Notes: generated by a model not told the origin, from the letters alone. Counted from the stretch's first letter, positions 1 through 7,438 are shown. The stretch: 20,373 nucleotides of DNA from Aphodousia sp048520025 (GCA_048520025.1 DBFZTP010000046.1:1-20373), one strand, 5' to 3'. Numbers and translations: made by a program.

Positions 1-15
1 TTTTAAAAGAGATGA

Positions 16-44
16 ATAAAAAGTGAATACTCATTCACAAGCAA
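16..44 (-). promoter_or_regulatory. Possible leftward promoter with operator dyad in its spacer
   Basis: On the minus strand a TTGCTT box (39-44) is followed after 17 bp by TTTTAT (16-21). The spacer contains the perfect dyad GTGAAT-ACTC-ATTCAC (23-38). The promoter boxes are weak matches (3/6 and 4/6), so the call rests mostly on the dyad sitting exactly between them, a layout typical of repressor-controlled promoters. The gene it would drive lies beyond the left edge. A TetR-family repressor is a guess from the dyad's style. Confidence 0.35.
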
Positions 45-88
45 GGCTTTGAAGTTTACAGGGTCTGAGCGAAAAAAGCACTACAAAA

Positions 89-104
89 ATGAATTATCGT
101 TCAC
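89..104. promoter_or_regulatory. Second operator-like dyad, same motif as 23-38
   Basis: TGAATTATCGTTCA (90-103) matches TGAATACTCATTCA (24-37) at 11 of 14 positions. Both are dyads with TGAA/TTCA arms, and their centres are 66 bp apart. Two related dyads in about 80 bp suggest paired binding sites for one dimeric regulator. The regulator itself is not in the window. Confidence 0.4.
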
Positions 105-120
105 TAAATTTTGTAAAGTG

Positions 121-155
121 AAAAAAAAGGGCTGACCACCCGAAGGCAATCAGCC
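121..155 (-). terminator. Intrinsic terminator of infC-rpmI-rplT
   Basis: On the minus strand an 11-pair stem (130-140 with 145-155, counting three G-U pairs) closes on a stable C(TTCG)G tetraloop and runs into eight T (121-128). It lies about 30 bp after the rplT stop. The G-U pairs become mismatches on the plus strand, so it is mainly a leftward terminator. Confidence 0.9.
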
Positions 156-186
156 ACAATTTTTTGTATCAACTCACAAACGTGAA

Positions 187-537
187 TTAGAGGCTCTTAA
201 CCTTTTCAACGAGGCTAGCGAAACCAGCCTTGTCGAAGATAGCCATATCGGAGAGAACCTTACGGTCCAAAGCGATACCAGCCTTCTTCAAGCCGTTCAT
301 GAACACGCTGTAGGACATGCCGTTGGCACGAGCACCAGCGTTGATACGAGCAATCCACAAGCGACGGAAAACGCGCTTCTTGTTGCGACGGTCACGATAA
401 GCGTATTGACCGGCCTTCATCACCGCTTGCTTAGCAACGCGGAACACATTGTTACGACGAAGGATAAAGCCCTTGGAGAGCTTCAAAATCTTTTTATGAC
501 GGGCACGAGCCGTTACACCACGTTTTACTCGGGGCAT
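187..537 (-). CDS. rplT: 50S ribosomal protein L20
   Basis: A 116-residue protein with the full normal length of L20 and its basic N-terminal arm (MPRVKRGVTARARHKKILK...), followed by the YAYRDRRNKKR segment and the globular C-terminal domain. L20 binds 23S rRNA early in 50S assembly, and in several bacteria it represses its own operon. The start is supported by an AGGAGA ribosome binding site just upstream. It lies 18 bp after rpmI and is the last gene of the infC-rpmI-rplT unit, closed by the terminator at 121-155. No oddities are seen. Confidence 0.98.
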   Translation of the reverse strand: MPRVKRGVTARARHKKILKLSKGFILRRNNVFRVAKQAVMKAGQYAYRDRRNKKRVFRRLWIARINAGARANGMSYSVFMNGLKKAGIALDRKVLSDMAIFDKAGFASLVEKVKSL

Positions 538-555
538 CTTCTTCTCTCCTATTAA

Positions 556-753
556 TTATGCGTAGGGCAACATACGATGGATGGACTTGCTATCAGATTC
601 GTGGATGGTAACCATACCACGCAAATGACGCTTGTTCTTCGTCGTACGCTTGGTGAGAATGTGACGCTTGGTAGCGTGGCCGCGCTTGATAGAACCGCCA
701 GAGCGCACTTTGAAACGCTTGCTAGCAGCCTTCTTAGTCTTCATCTTCGGCAT
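556..753 (-). CDS. rpmI: 50S ribosomal protein L35
   Basis: A 65-residue, very basic protein starting MPKMKTKKAASKRFKVRSGG and carrying the KRGHATKRHILTKRTTKNKRHLRG segment that is diagnostic of L35; length is normal. It is a structural protein of the large ribosomal subunit. An AAAGGAA ribosome binding site precedes the ATG. The long gap to infC (754-928) contains hairpins and may be where L20 controls translation of rpmI and rplT, as known in enterobacteria (inference here). Confidence 0.98.
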   Translation of the reverse strand: MPKMKTKKAASKRFKVRSGGSIKRGHATKRHILTKRTTKNKRHLRGMVTIHESDSKSIHRMLPYA

Positions 754-928
754 TTTGACCGATTCCTTTTGTTATTAGATGATCACTGGTGCTTTCGACC
801 CTCGAAAGACTTATTGACCAGGTCTCACTTGTTATGACCAAGCCCCTTTTTTCGCGTATCAAGGCTTAAAAAGACGGCCTTGAACATTAATCCAAAGAAT
901 GGCTTGGCTATGAAAAAACGTGATTATA
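754..928 (-). promoter_or_regulatory. infC-rpmI intergenic leader with hairpins, candidate L20 control region
   Basis: This 175-bp gap is long for the operon and contains two perfect inverted repeats. One is a 7-bp stem with a 3-nt loop at 792-808 (CTTTCGA/TCGAAAG). The other is a 6-bp stem at 860-882 (CAAGGC/GCCTTG) with an 11-nt loop. In E. coli, L20 binds structures in this part of its mRNA that mimic its rRNA site. Whether these hairpins do the same here is not shown by the sequence. No clear promoter or T-tract terminator is seen. Confidence 0.4.
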
Positions 929-1450
929 TTACTTCTTACGCTTGGGCGCAAGTACCATAATCATTTGACGGCCTTCGAGCTTGGGGAAGGACTCCACTTG
1001 AGCCACTTCTGCCAAATCTTCCTTAATGCGCGTCATCACATCTTGGCCGAGGTCTTGGTGAGCCATTTCACGACCACGATAGCGAAGCGTCACCTTGGCC
1101 TTGTTGCCTTCGGCTAAGAAGCGCACCAAAGCGCGAAGCTTCGTTTGATAATCGTTTTCGTCAGTGGCCGGGCGGAATTTCACTTCCTTAACCTGAATGA
1201 CCTTTTGCTTGGCCTTAATCTCTTGTTGACGTTTTTGTTCTTGGTAACGGAATTTGCCGTAATCCATTAAACGGCAAACCGGAGGCACTGCCTTAGCGGC
1301 AACCTCAACCAAGTCAACCCCCGCTTCTTCAGCCATGGCCAAAGCTTCGGAGGTACGCACAACCCCAATTTGGGCTCCGTCTACACCCGTTAATCGAACT
1401 TCGGGCACTCGAATCTCATGATTGATTCGATGGGTACGTTCTTGAGCGAT
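929..1450 (-). CDS. infC: Translation initiation factor IF-3, probable ATC start
   Basis: IF-3 discriminates start codons and prevents premature subunit joining. The reading frame shows the N-terminal domain (RINHEIRVPEVRLTG, DYGKFRYQEQKR), the basic linker, and the C-terminal domain (KVIQVKEVKFRPATDENDY, LRYRGREMAHQDLG). No ATG lies near the conserved N-terminus. A GTG at 1471 is in frame, but the only good ribosome binding site (AGGAG, 1458-1462) lies inside that extension. It is 7 nt before an ATC at 1448-1450 and 4 nt before another ATC at 1451-1453. I therefore place the start at ATC 1450, giving 173 residues. A rare AUU/AUC-type start is known for infC in E. coli and underlies IF-3 autoregulation. 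Confidence 0.93.
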   Translation of the reverse strand: MAQERTHRINHEIRVPEVRLTGVDGAQIGVVRTSEALAMAEEAGVDLVEVAAKAVPPVCRLMDYGKFRYQEQKRQQEIKAKQKVIQVKEVKFRPATDENDYQTKLRALVRFLAEGNKAKVTLRYRGREMAHQDLGQDVMTRIKEDLAEVAQVESFPKLEGRQMIMVLAPKRKK

Positions 1451-1471
1451 GATAGTTCTCCTGATATTCAC

Positions 1472-1604
1472 TAAAGATTTCCGCCTTTGCGGAAAACGCT
1501 ACTTTAACACTTTTGTTTCCAACTGTGGGAACAATTGTCGGGTTTTTACTCTAAAAAACAACACTTTTTGTGTGCATAGACCGTAAATAACCCACATGAC
1601 TTAC
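1472..1604 (-). promoter_or_regulatory. infC upstream region with two dyads
   Basis: After the thrS terminator this stretch must hold the infC promoter, but I see no convincing -35/-10 pair. It contains a perfect 7-bp hairpin with a 4-nt loop (1478-1495, TTTCCGC-CTTT-GCGGAAA) about 16 bp upstream of the infC ribosome binding site. It also has an imperfect 8-bp dyad (1513-1534, TTGTTTCC/GGGAACAA). Either could be a regulatory site. There is no T-run after the hairpin, so it is not a terminator. Confidence 0.35.
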
Positions 1605-1641
1605 AAAAAGAGAGTTTAGCTAACTGGACCAAACTCTCTTT
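1605..1641 (-). terminator. Intrinsic terminator of thrS
   Basis: A perfect 11-bp stem (1607-1617 with 1631-1641, AAAGAGAGTTT arms) closes a 13-nt loop. On the minus strand it ends in CTCTTTTTG, giving a T-tract. It lies just after the thrS stop and separates thrS from infC, unlike E. coli where the two genes are almost adjacent. Confidence 0.85.
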
Positions 1642-1662
1642 CTTAACGATTAACTCAAAGAA

Positions 1663-3576
1663 TTATTCGTTGACTTTGTCAGCGGCAAGCTTAGCCACCA
1701 TCGCGATAAAGTCATCCACCGGCATCACGCCCATGTCCTTACCGCCGCGAGCACGGATAGCCACCGTACCGGCTTCTTTTTCCTTTTCACCGACAACGGC
1801 GATGAAGGGCAACTTCTCAAGACTCAACTCACGGATCTTGTAGTTGATCTTTTCGTTACGAACGTCCTTCTTCACGCGCAAACCGGCTGCCTTCATCTTA
1901 CCGGCGATTTCATCTACGTAGCCGATTTGACCTTCGGTGATGTTGGCAACGGCCACTTGAATCGGGCTCAACCACACAGGCATGGCGCCTGCATAGTGTT
2001 CGATCAACATACCGATCCAGCGTTCCATGGAACCAATGATGGCACGGTGAAGCATCACGGGAACCTTACGCGTATTGTCTTCTGCTACGTATTCGGCACC
2101 CAAGCGGCCCGGCATTTGGAAGTCGACTTGAATCGTACCGCACTGCCAAGAACGACCCAAGCAGTCCTTCAAGTGATATTCCACCTTAGGACCGTAGAAA
2201 GCGCCTTCACCCGGCAAAATTTCATAGTCCAAACCCAAAGCTTCCAAGCTGTCCATCAAAGCTTTTTCAGCCTTATCCCAAACCGCATCTTCACCGATAC
2301 GCATTTCGGGGCGCGTAGCAATCTTATAGGCAACGCTGTGGAAACCGAACGTTTCATAAACCATCTTGACCAAACGCGTGAAGTCTTCGCATTCCTTCAA
2401 GATTTGATCTTCCGTACAGAAGATGTGACCGTCGTCTTGCGTAAAGCCACGAACACGCATCAAACCGTGCAAGGAACCGGACGGTTCATTGCGGTGGCAT
2501 TGACCGAATTCACCGTAGCGCAACGGAAGATCACGATAGCTGCGCAAATCGGAGTTAAAGATTTGAATGTGACCCGGGCAGTTCATGGGCTTTAAAGCGA
2601 AGTAGTGGTTTTCAGACTCCGTCGTGAACATGTTTTCACGATACTTCGTCCAGTGACCGGAACGTTCCCACAACGTGCGATCCAACACTTGCGGGGCCTT
2701 CACTTCATCGTAACCGTAGTCACGGTAAATCGTGCGCATGAACTTTTCAACTTCTTGCCACAAAGCCCAACCCTTGGCATGCCAGAAAATCATGCCCGGT
2801 GCTTCGTCTTGCAAGTGGAACAAATCCAATTCCTTGCCCAAGCGACGGTGGTCACGCTTTTCAGCTTCTTCCAACATCGTCAAGTAAGCGGTCAAGTCGT
2901 CCTTCTTAGCAAAGGCCGTACCGTAAATGCGTTGGAGCATTTCGTTCTTGGAGTCACCGCGCCAGTAAGCACCGGCCACCTTCATCAACTTGTGAACCTT
3001 CAACTTACCCGTGCTCGGGACGTGAGGGCCACGGCACAAGTCAATGAAGTCGCCTTGTTCGTAAAGGGAAATCGTTTCACCTTCAGGAATGGCTTCAATC
3101 AATTCGGCCTTGTACTTTTCACCCAACCCTAAGAAGAATTCGATGGCGTCTTCGCGCTTCATTTCCTTGCGAACGAGCGGAATGTTCTTAGCAACCAACT
3201 CGTCCATCTTCTTTTCGATGGCCTTCAAGTCTTCAGGCGTGAAAGGACGAACATAAGAGAAGTCATAGTAGAAACCGTTTTCAATGGACGGTCCAATCGT
3301 CACTTGAGCTTCCGGGTAAAGGCTCTTGACGGCTTGAGCCATCAAGTGAGCTGTCGAGTGACGGATGATATCGAGGGCTTCGGGGTCTTTATCGGTCACG
3401 ATGGCCACTTCGGCATCACGATCCACCACAAAGCTCAAATCCACCAACTTGCCGTCAACCTTACCGGCCAAAGCGGCCTTAGCAAGACTGGAGGCAATAT
3501 TTTTTGCGATATCAGCAACCGATAACGGTGCTTCAAATTCGCGTTTGGACCCATCGGGTAACGTAACGGTCAACAT
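1663..3576 (-). CDS. thrS: Threonyl-tRNA synthetase
   Basis: Charges tRNA-Thr in the cytoplasm. The 637-residue protein has the normal domain order: an N-terminal TGS domain (about 1-62); the editing domain with H73, H77, C181 and H185; the class II catalytic core with zinc ligands C333 (MNCPGH), H384 (DDGH) and a His near 510 (VMLHRAIIGSMERW, motif 3); motif 2 around CHRNEPSGSLHGLMRVRGF; and a C-terminal anticodon-binding domain. These positions match the E. coli enzyme almost exactly. The ATG at 3576 follows GAAAGGAAG at good distance. A Thr-rich leader peptide and an attenuator terminator lie directly upstream, and the gene has its own downstream terminator, so it is likely monocistronic and regulated by threonine supply (inference). 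Confidence 0.98.
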   Translation of the reverse strand: MLTVTLPDGSKREFEAPLSVADIAKNIASSLAKAALAGKVDGKLVDLSFVVDRDAEVAIVTDKDPEALDIIRHSTAHLMAQAVKSLYPEAQVTIGPSIENGFYYDFSYVRPFTPEDLKAIEKKMDELVAKNIPLVRKEMKREDAIEFFLGLGEKYKAELIEAIPEGETISLYEQGDFIDLCRGPHVPSTGKLKVHKLMKVAGAYWRGDSKNEMLQRIYGTAFAKKDDLTAYLTMLEEAEKRDHRRLGKELDLFHLQDEAPGMIFWHAKGWALWQEVEKFMRTIYRDYGYDEVKAPQVLDRTLWERSGHWTKYRENMFTTESENHYFALKPMNCPGHIQIFNSDLRSYRDLPLRYGEFGQCHRNEPSGSLHGLMRVRGFTQDDGHIFCTEDQILKECEDFTRLVKMVYETFGFHSVAYKIATRPEMRIGEDAVWDKAEKALMDSLEALGLDYEILPGEGAFYGPKVEYHLKDCLGRSWQCGTIQVDFQMPGRLGAEYVAEDNTRKVPVMLHRAIIGSMERWIGMLIEHYAGAMPVWLSPIQVAVANITEGQIGYVDEIAGKMKAAGLRVKKDVRNEKINYKIRELSLEKLPFIAVVGEKEKEAGTVAIRARGGKDMGVMPVDDFIAMVAKLAADKVNE

Positions 3577-3597
3577 CTTCAGCTTCCTTTCAGATAT

Positions 3598-3625
3598 AAA
3601 AAATGCGGCTCAGTTCATAGCCGCA
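3598..3625 (-). terminator. Attenuator terminator upstream of thrS
   Basis: A perfect 7-bp GC-rich stem (TGCGGCT/AGCCGCA, 3604-3610 with 3619-3625) with an 8-nt loop is followed on the minus strand by six T (3598-3603). It lies only about 20 bp before the thrS start, between promoter and gene, so it cannot belong to an upstream gene and should stop thrS transcription unless avoided. The left arm GCGGCT (3619-3624) can also pair with AGCC(C)GC at 3663-3669, giving an antiterminator. Confidence 0.82.
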
Positions 3626-3653
3626 CTTCTTTGAATTTTGAGATTTTTCTAAG

Positions 3654-3697
3654 CAACAACAAGCGGGCTCGTTAACGAATTGTTAAACGAGTTGTTG
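3654..3697 (-). promoter_or_regulatory. Anti-antiterminator helix over the Thr codons of the thrS leader
   Basis: On the minus strand the Thr codon run (CAACAAC, 3691-3697) can pair with GTTGTTG (3654-3660). The adjoining CTCGTT (3686-3691) can pair with AACGAG (3668-3673), so the two helices stack. This structure would trap AGCCCGC (3663-3669), the segment otherwise able to pair with the terminator's left arm. The layout is that of a classical ribosome-stalling attenuator: a ribosome stalled on Thr codons would free 3663-3669 to block termination. The pairings were found by eye and have not been folded. Confidence 0.65.
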
Positions 3698-3740
3698 TAG
3701 TTCGTAAAGTCTTAACGTAATGCATTGATAGAAAAATCAT
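3672..3740 (-). CDS. Threonine-rich leader peptide of thrS
   Basis: A 22-codon frame from ATG 3740 (or 17 codons from the in-frame ATG at 3725) encoding MHYVKTLRTTTTRLTIR at its end and stopping at TAA 3672-3674. Six of the last 17 residues are Thr, including four consecutive Thr codons (3690-3701). It sits between a promoter (3756-3784) and a terminator directly ahead of thrS, so its likely role is to sense charged tRNA-Thr by ribosome stalling, like thrL or pheM in E. coli. No strong ribosome binding site is visible. ATG 3740 would lie within about 10 nt of the predicted transcript start, and ATG 3725 has only a distant GGA. Which start is used is uncertain. Confidence 0.72.
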   Translation of the reverse strand: MIFLSMHYVKTLRTTTTRLTIR

Positions 3741-3755
3741 CCAATAGATTTCTTG

Positions 3756-3784
3756 ATTTTATGCCTGTCGGCCAAAGTTTGCAA
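3756..3784 (-). promoter_or_regulatory. thrS promoter
   Basis: TTGCAA (3779-3784), a 17-bp spacer and TAAAAT (3756-3761) on the minus strand match sigma70 boxes at 4/6 and 5/6. Transcription would start near 3749, just before the leader peptide, and run through the attenuator into thrS. With the leader features this accounts for most of the 314-bp gap between thrS and the autotransporter gene. Confidence 0.65.
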
Positions 3785-3793
3785 TTTCAAAGC

Positions 3794-3823
3794 AAAGCGG
3801 AGAGCTTCAATCCTCCCCGCTTT
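3794..3823 (-). terminator. Hairpin after the metalloprotease autotransporter gene
   Basis: An 11-pair stem (3794-3804 with 3813-3823, one G-U pair on the minus strand) and an 8-nt loop lie about 70 bp after the stop of the gene at 3891. The minus-strand tail is GCTTTG, a poor T-tract, so termination may be weak or need Rho. It could also serve as an mRNA 3'-end stabiliser. Confidence 0.55.
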
Positions 3824-3890
3824 TACCCTCGTTCTAAGTTAAATAGACTAACTTCGGAGACAAAATTGAAATTCTTTGTCCTGCTACGAA

Positions 3891-6800
3891 TTAAAAACGC
3901 CAGTTCAATTCGCCCATGGCAGCCGCAGCCGCAAAGTCACCATTAACCATCTCTGCATCCAACTGCGCTTTAACCGTGAAGTTGGAGTCAGAAAAGAGTT
4001 CGAGCATCACATTAGCATTAAGACGGTTGCGTCCCTGCCACGTCATATCGCGATGAAAGTTTCCGCGTAAATCGGCAAGGTCAGCAGAAAGCGTTCCGGG
4101 GTGATCCAACAATTCTCGATTGTAGGCAATCGAAGAACTCCAACGCCAGCTGTAGCCAGCAACTTGCGAAGCAATCCTAGGCGTCATGACTTCCACCCCG
4201 AAGCCCGCAGATAGTGATTGATACCAATCAGAATTCACTTTCAGTGCACCAACGCCATTTTCGGTTTCGCCGGGCAACCTCAATGCCGTGCCACTCAATG
4301 AAACAAAGGGCATGACTGACGTTTCAGCGGGAAGTAACTCTGTGATTTTCCAACCGGCACGAACGCTCGCAGCCGCAGAAAAACGAATCCCTTCCGAGGT
4401 ATTTTTCTCAACGCTTTGATTAAGCGCCACATACCGTTCTGAATCGATGTCCAAAACACCTGCACGGAATTGTCCTTGTAGCGTCAATCCTGAACTAACT
4501 AAAGAGGTGGATGAAACGCCAACCCAAACACCGTTACCCGTCATTTTTCCCAAATGATTGGGAGATCTTTGGCTCAAATGCGCTGCGCCAAAATAGGCAT
4601 TAGAGTAAGAATTTTCCGAGGGAAGCGATACCCCAAAGATGGCACCCGAAGCCGTTGTCTGCGCCTTCCCCAAAGCACCTTTATCATGAATTTGTCCACC
4701 AAAAGGAAGTGCCCATAGGCTACGATCCCCCTCATGGTGGTTAAGCTGCGAAAAGACGGCCCGATCAAGAAGTCTTTCAACAGCAAATTGACTACGAACC
4801 TGATCATCCAATGCATGACCGCCCAAGTTCCCAACGACTTTCTTGATCCCTGAACCATCCATTGCAGAAAAATCGAGATCCGCATAAAGCGCCTTTGTGT
4901 TTTCTGTTGAAGCATCGGAGGCATTGGTATCGAGAATTTGAGCAATTTCTTTTTGCCAACCCGCCGATTTCACATATTTCGAATAGGCATTGACCTGATG
5001 TTGGGCGGTTAATACATTTCCATTTGAAGAAAATGAAATCGTCGGAGAAATTTCGCCCAATAGCTCAGTCTCCCATGTTGCAGAACTCAAAATGTCATCC
5101 TGTACATCGAAGTATGAAACACCGGTTGTGATTTGGCCTTTGGCATCAAGTTCATACGTGCCTTCGTAATAGTCACCCACCGGAATCACGCCTAATGTAC
5201 TCCCACTTTCAATCAGAGCGGCTCCCGTTACCTGAAGTGAGATCAATTCACCGGAACCCCGGACACCAAGCACAATGTGACCGGATTGTTGGTAGTGACC
5301 ATCAATCATGATTTCACCGGTCTGAGGTGTAGAAATCAGCGTCCCTCGATTTATAAAGACACCTGCGCTGAAATCGTTAGGACGGGTTGCCTCATCTCCT
5401 GATAACACACGACCGGAAAATAAATCTTGTTGAAGATCAAAAACAGCACTCCCCCGAAGTGTTGCACCTGAATCCAGTGTCATTCCCAAAACACTTGCAT
5501 AAACGTTCTTAAACTGAAGCTCCGTGTCTTTAGCTACTCGTAACCGAAGAGAGTAGGGACCAATGATGTTGTGCTCGTAGGTCATCATCGACTCCGAGGT
5601 TTGCTCAGTGTCCGGGTCCCCAAAAAGAATTTCAGTGGTAAGGTCTTCTTCTTTTGGTGCTACGGCATAAGTATTTGGGAGCATCAATGAATAGGCCATG
5701 ATAGCCCCCTTCGAATCATCCCACCACCCGCCACCGATTGCACTCCAATCGCTGATGATATGACCTTCGATTTTTGCTGAAGGCATAATCTGAATGGTTT
5801 GAACATGTGCCGTAGGGCCAATATAGATGGCTGCCTTCTCTCCTGAAAGATTTCCGGAAATAACCGCCTTTTCAATCAATGATCCTTTGAGAACCTCTCG
5901 AAATCCATTTTCCCAATAACACAGACGGATTACCCCTCCTGTTGAAATCGTCCAAGAGCCAAAATAACCGCTGTAGACACCCAGCGCATTTCCACCGAAA
6001 TCAAAACGCAGGCCAACACCTCCTGAACCATTCGCTTCGACGTCTCCGTTGAGTGTCAGTTCGTGCTGGCGACCGTAGGAAACCAAAATGCCGGTTCCAC
6101 CCGAACCATTGGCGGTAATGAGAGAATCTTTTTCAAGTGTTAATTTATTCTGAGAGCCATCGATACGTACACCGATGGCGCCGTCACCGTCAGCCAATTG
6201 GTCTGCTTGGATGGAAACGTTATTGTTACTGCCATAAACATGAACTCCGACACCGTATTGCTGAGTGCTAGGTGTACCCGTTACCCACTGATTGTCTTTA
6301 CGAGCAAAATAACCTTGGGTAACTGTTAATTCTTCGGAGTCACTCTGGTAAAACGATGTACCAAAAAAGCGTTTGCGATCAAATTCGTAGCCCAAATCTT
6401 GAACGAGCGCCAGTTCTGCTTCCATTAGCGTGCCCCAATTACGCCAGGTCTGGTGACTCAAAAGACTGTTTTGTAATTCAATGTGCGCAAAGTCATAAAT
6501 AAAGAGACTTTCCAACCCAGGAAGTGGACTTCTCTCTAAGCCAAGAATCGGTATACCGCCCCCAACATAAGGATTCTCATCTTTGGGGATTGTTTCCCAC
6601 ATGATCGCGTCTGGGAAATAGATTTTTGTATTTTCACCAATGACTTCGCGAACATGAGCCCCGGAAAATTTGATACCGGAGTAACCGACATGCCAAGCAA
6701 TGTTATCCCACTGCCATCCTTCAGGAGCCTCAATAGGGTTATAAAAGTTCAACCATTCTCCAGAGAGAGTCCCGTCTACAATGGGATTGTCGTCATAAAA

Positions 6801-7376
6801 AGACTCATTTTCCCAATTAAACAGTTGCCTAAAGAACGTATTGACTGAATTCAAACCCAAAGCATGGGTAAGCTCATGAACGACATTGCTTGCTGTACTG
6901 GGAGCCCAGTGATAAGAGGGAAGAACGCTCAACGGGGTTGTATCCCAATAACCCACGGCAGTTCCGCCCATATTGAGTATGGCTACAGGGGTTGCTCCAC
7001 TGTCTCGGCCCTGCAGTGCGTCAAAAAGCTGGGTATGCTGATCACCCTCGTTTTTGAATGCACGTACAGAGAAAGTAACAGCTGCTGTACTGAATTGTTC
7101 ATAGGAAGGGGAAATTGAGAGGACGGGCTCACTATCTTTGTTATTCCCCAAGATGGAGAGCCAGTATTGGCCTGCCGACAAAAATTCATTAAGCTCCGCT
7201 GCACTTAATTCCCTATCACATTCATCATTTGGGTCGTCGTTGGGTTCGATAACGTTATAGATGATGAAAGGGTTGCCATTACTGTCGTTGACGGGAGCAT
7301 AGTAAGCCCCTTGAGCCTGAAACGAAGCCAATGCAATCAATAAAGCTGAAAAGAGTTGGGATCGCCGATGTGTCAT
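3891..7376 (-). CDS. Autotransporter with N-terminal HExxH metalloprotease domain
   Basis: An 1161-residue secreted/outer-membrane protein. A short signal peptide ends near residue 23 (AQG/AYY). Residues 24-330 form a zincin-like domain: HELTHALG at 167-174, then SH at 307-308, LM at 317-318 and ELALVQDLGY at 321-330. That order (HExxHxxG, distant His, Met, then a DLGY-like helix) resembles leishmanolysin-type M8 peptidases; H308 as third zinc ligand and M318 as Met-turn are inference. The usual metzincin third His, three residues after the Gly, is Ser177 here. Residues about 340-870 are a beta-solenoid passenger with repeats such as VGVHVYGSNNN and IGVRIDGSQN. Roughly the last 280 residues are an autotransporter barrel ending in WRF. 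ATG 7376 has an AAGGG site and a near-consensus promoter. Substrate is unknown. Confidence 0.85.
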   Translation of the reverse strand: MTHRRSQLFSALLIALASFQAQGAYYAPVNDSNGNPFIIYNVIEPNDDPNDECDRELSAAELNEFLSAGQYWLSILGNNKDSEPVLSISPSYEQFSTAAVTFSVRAFKNEGDQHTQLFDALQGRDSGATPVAILNMGGTAVGYWDTTPLSVLPSYHWAPSTASNVVHELTHALGLNSVNTFFRQLFNWENESFYDDNPIVDGTLSGEWLNFYNPIEAPEGWQWDNIAWHVGYSGIKFSGAHVREVIGENTKIYFPDAIMWETIPKDENPYVGGGIPILGLERSPLPGLESLFIYDFAHIELQNSLLSHQTWRNWGTLMEAELALVQDLGYEFDRKRFFGTSFYQSDSEELTVTQGYFARKDNQWVTGTPSTQQYGVGVHVYGSNNNVSIQADQLADGDGAIGVRIDGSQNKLTLEKDSLITANGSGGTGILVSYGRQHELTLNGDVEANGSGGVGLRFDFGGNALGVYSGYFGSWTISTGGVIRLCYWENGFREVLKGSLIEKAVISGNLSGEKAAIYIGPTAHVQTIQIMPSAKIEGHIISDWSAIGGGWWDDSKGAIMAYSLMLPNTYAVAPKEEDLTTEILFGDPDTEQTSESMMTYEHNIIGPYSLRLRVAKDTELQFKNVYASVLGMTLDSGATLRGSAVFDLQQDLFSGRVLSGDEATRPNDFSAGVFINRGTLISTPQTGEIMIDGHYQQSGHIVLGVRGSGELISLQVTGAALIESGSTLGVIPVGDYYEGTYELDAKGQITTGVSYFDVQDDILSSATWETELLGEISPTISFSSNGNVLTAQHQVNAYSKYVKSAGWQKEIAQILDTNASDASTENTKALYADLDFSAMDGSGIKKVVGNLGGHALDDQVRSQFAVERLLDRAVFSQLNHHEGDRSLWALPFGGQIHDKGALGKAQTTASGAIFGVSLPSENSYSNAYFGAAHLSQRSPNHLGKMTGNGVWVGVSSTSLVSSGLTLQGQFRAGVLDIDSERYVALNQSVEKNTSEGIRFSAAASVRAGWKITELLPAETSVMPFVSLSGTALRLPGETENGVGALKVNSDWYQSLSAGFGVEVMTPRIASQVAGYSWRWSSSIAYNRELLDHPGTLSADLADLRGNFHRDMTWQGRNRLNANVMLELFSDSNFTVKAQLDAEMVNGDFAAAAAMGELNWRF

Positions 7377-7409
7377 AGCAAGCCCTTGATCTGTGAACTG
7401 TATAAATTC

Positions 7410-7438
7410 ATTATCAAGGAATTCGGTGCTATTGCCAA
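7410..7438 (-). promoter_or_regulatory. Promoter of the metalloprotease autotransporter gene
   Basis: TTGGCA (7433-7438), exactly 17 bp, and GATAAT (7410-7415) on the minus strand: 5/6 matches at both boxes with optimal spacing. The predicted 5' leader is about 27 nt and contains the AAGGG ribosome binding site 6 nt before the ATG. This is one of the best promoters in the window and indicates independent expression from the neighbouring autotransporter. Confidence 0.75.

Noticed and set aside
1927..2595. Long plus-strand open frame (222 codons) opposite thrS
   Set aside because: It is antisense to the conserved catalytic core of thrS, with no recognisable protein family; a compositional shadow.
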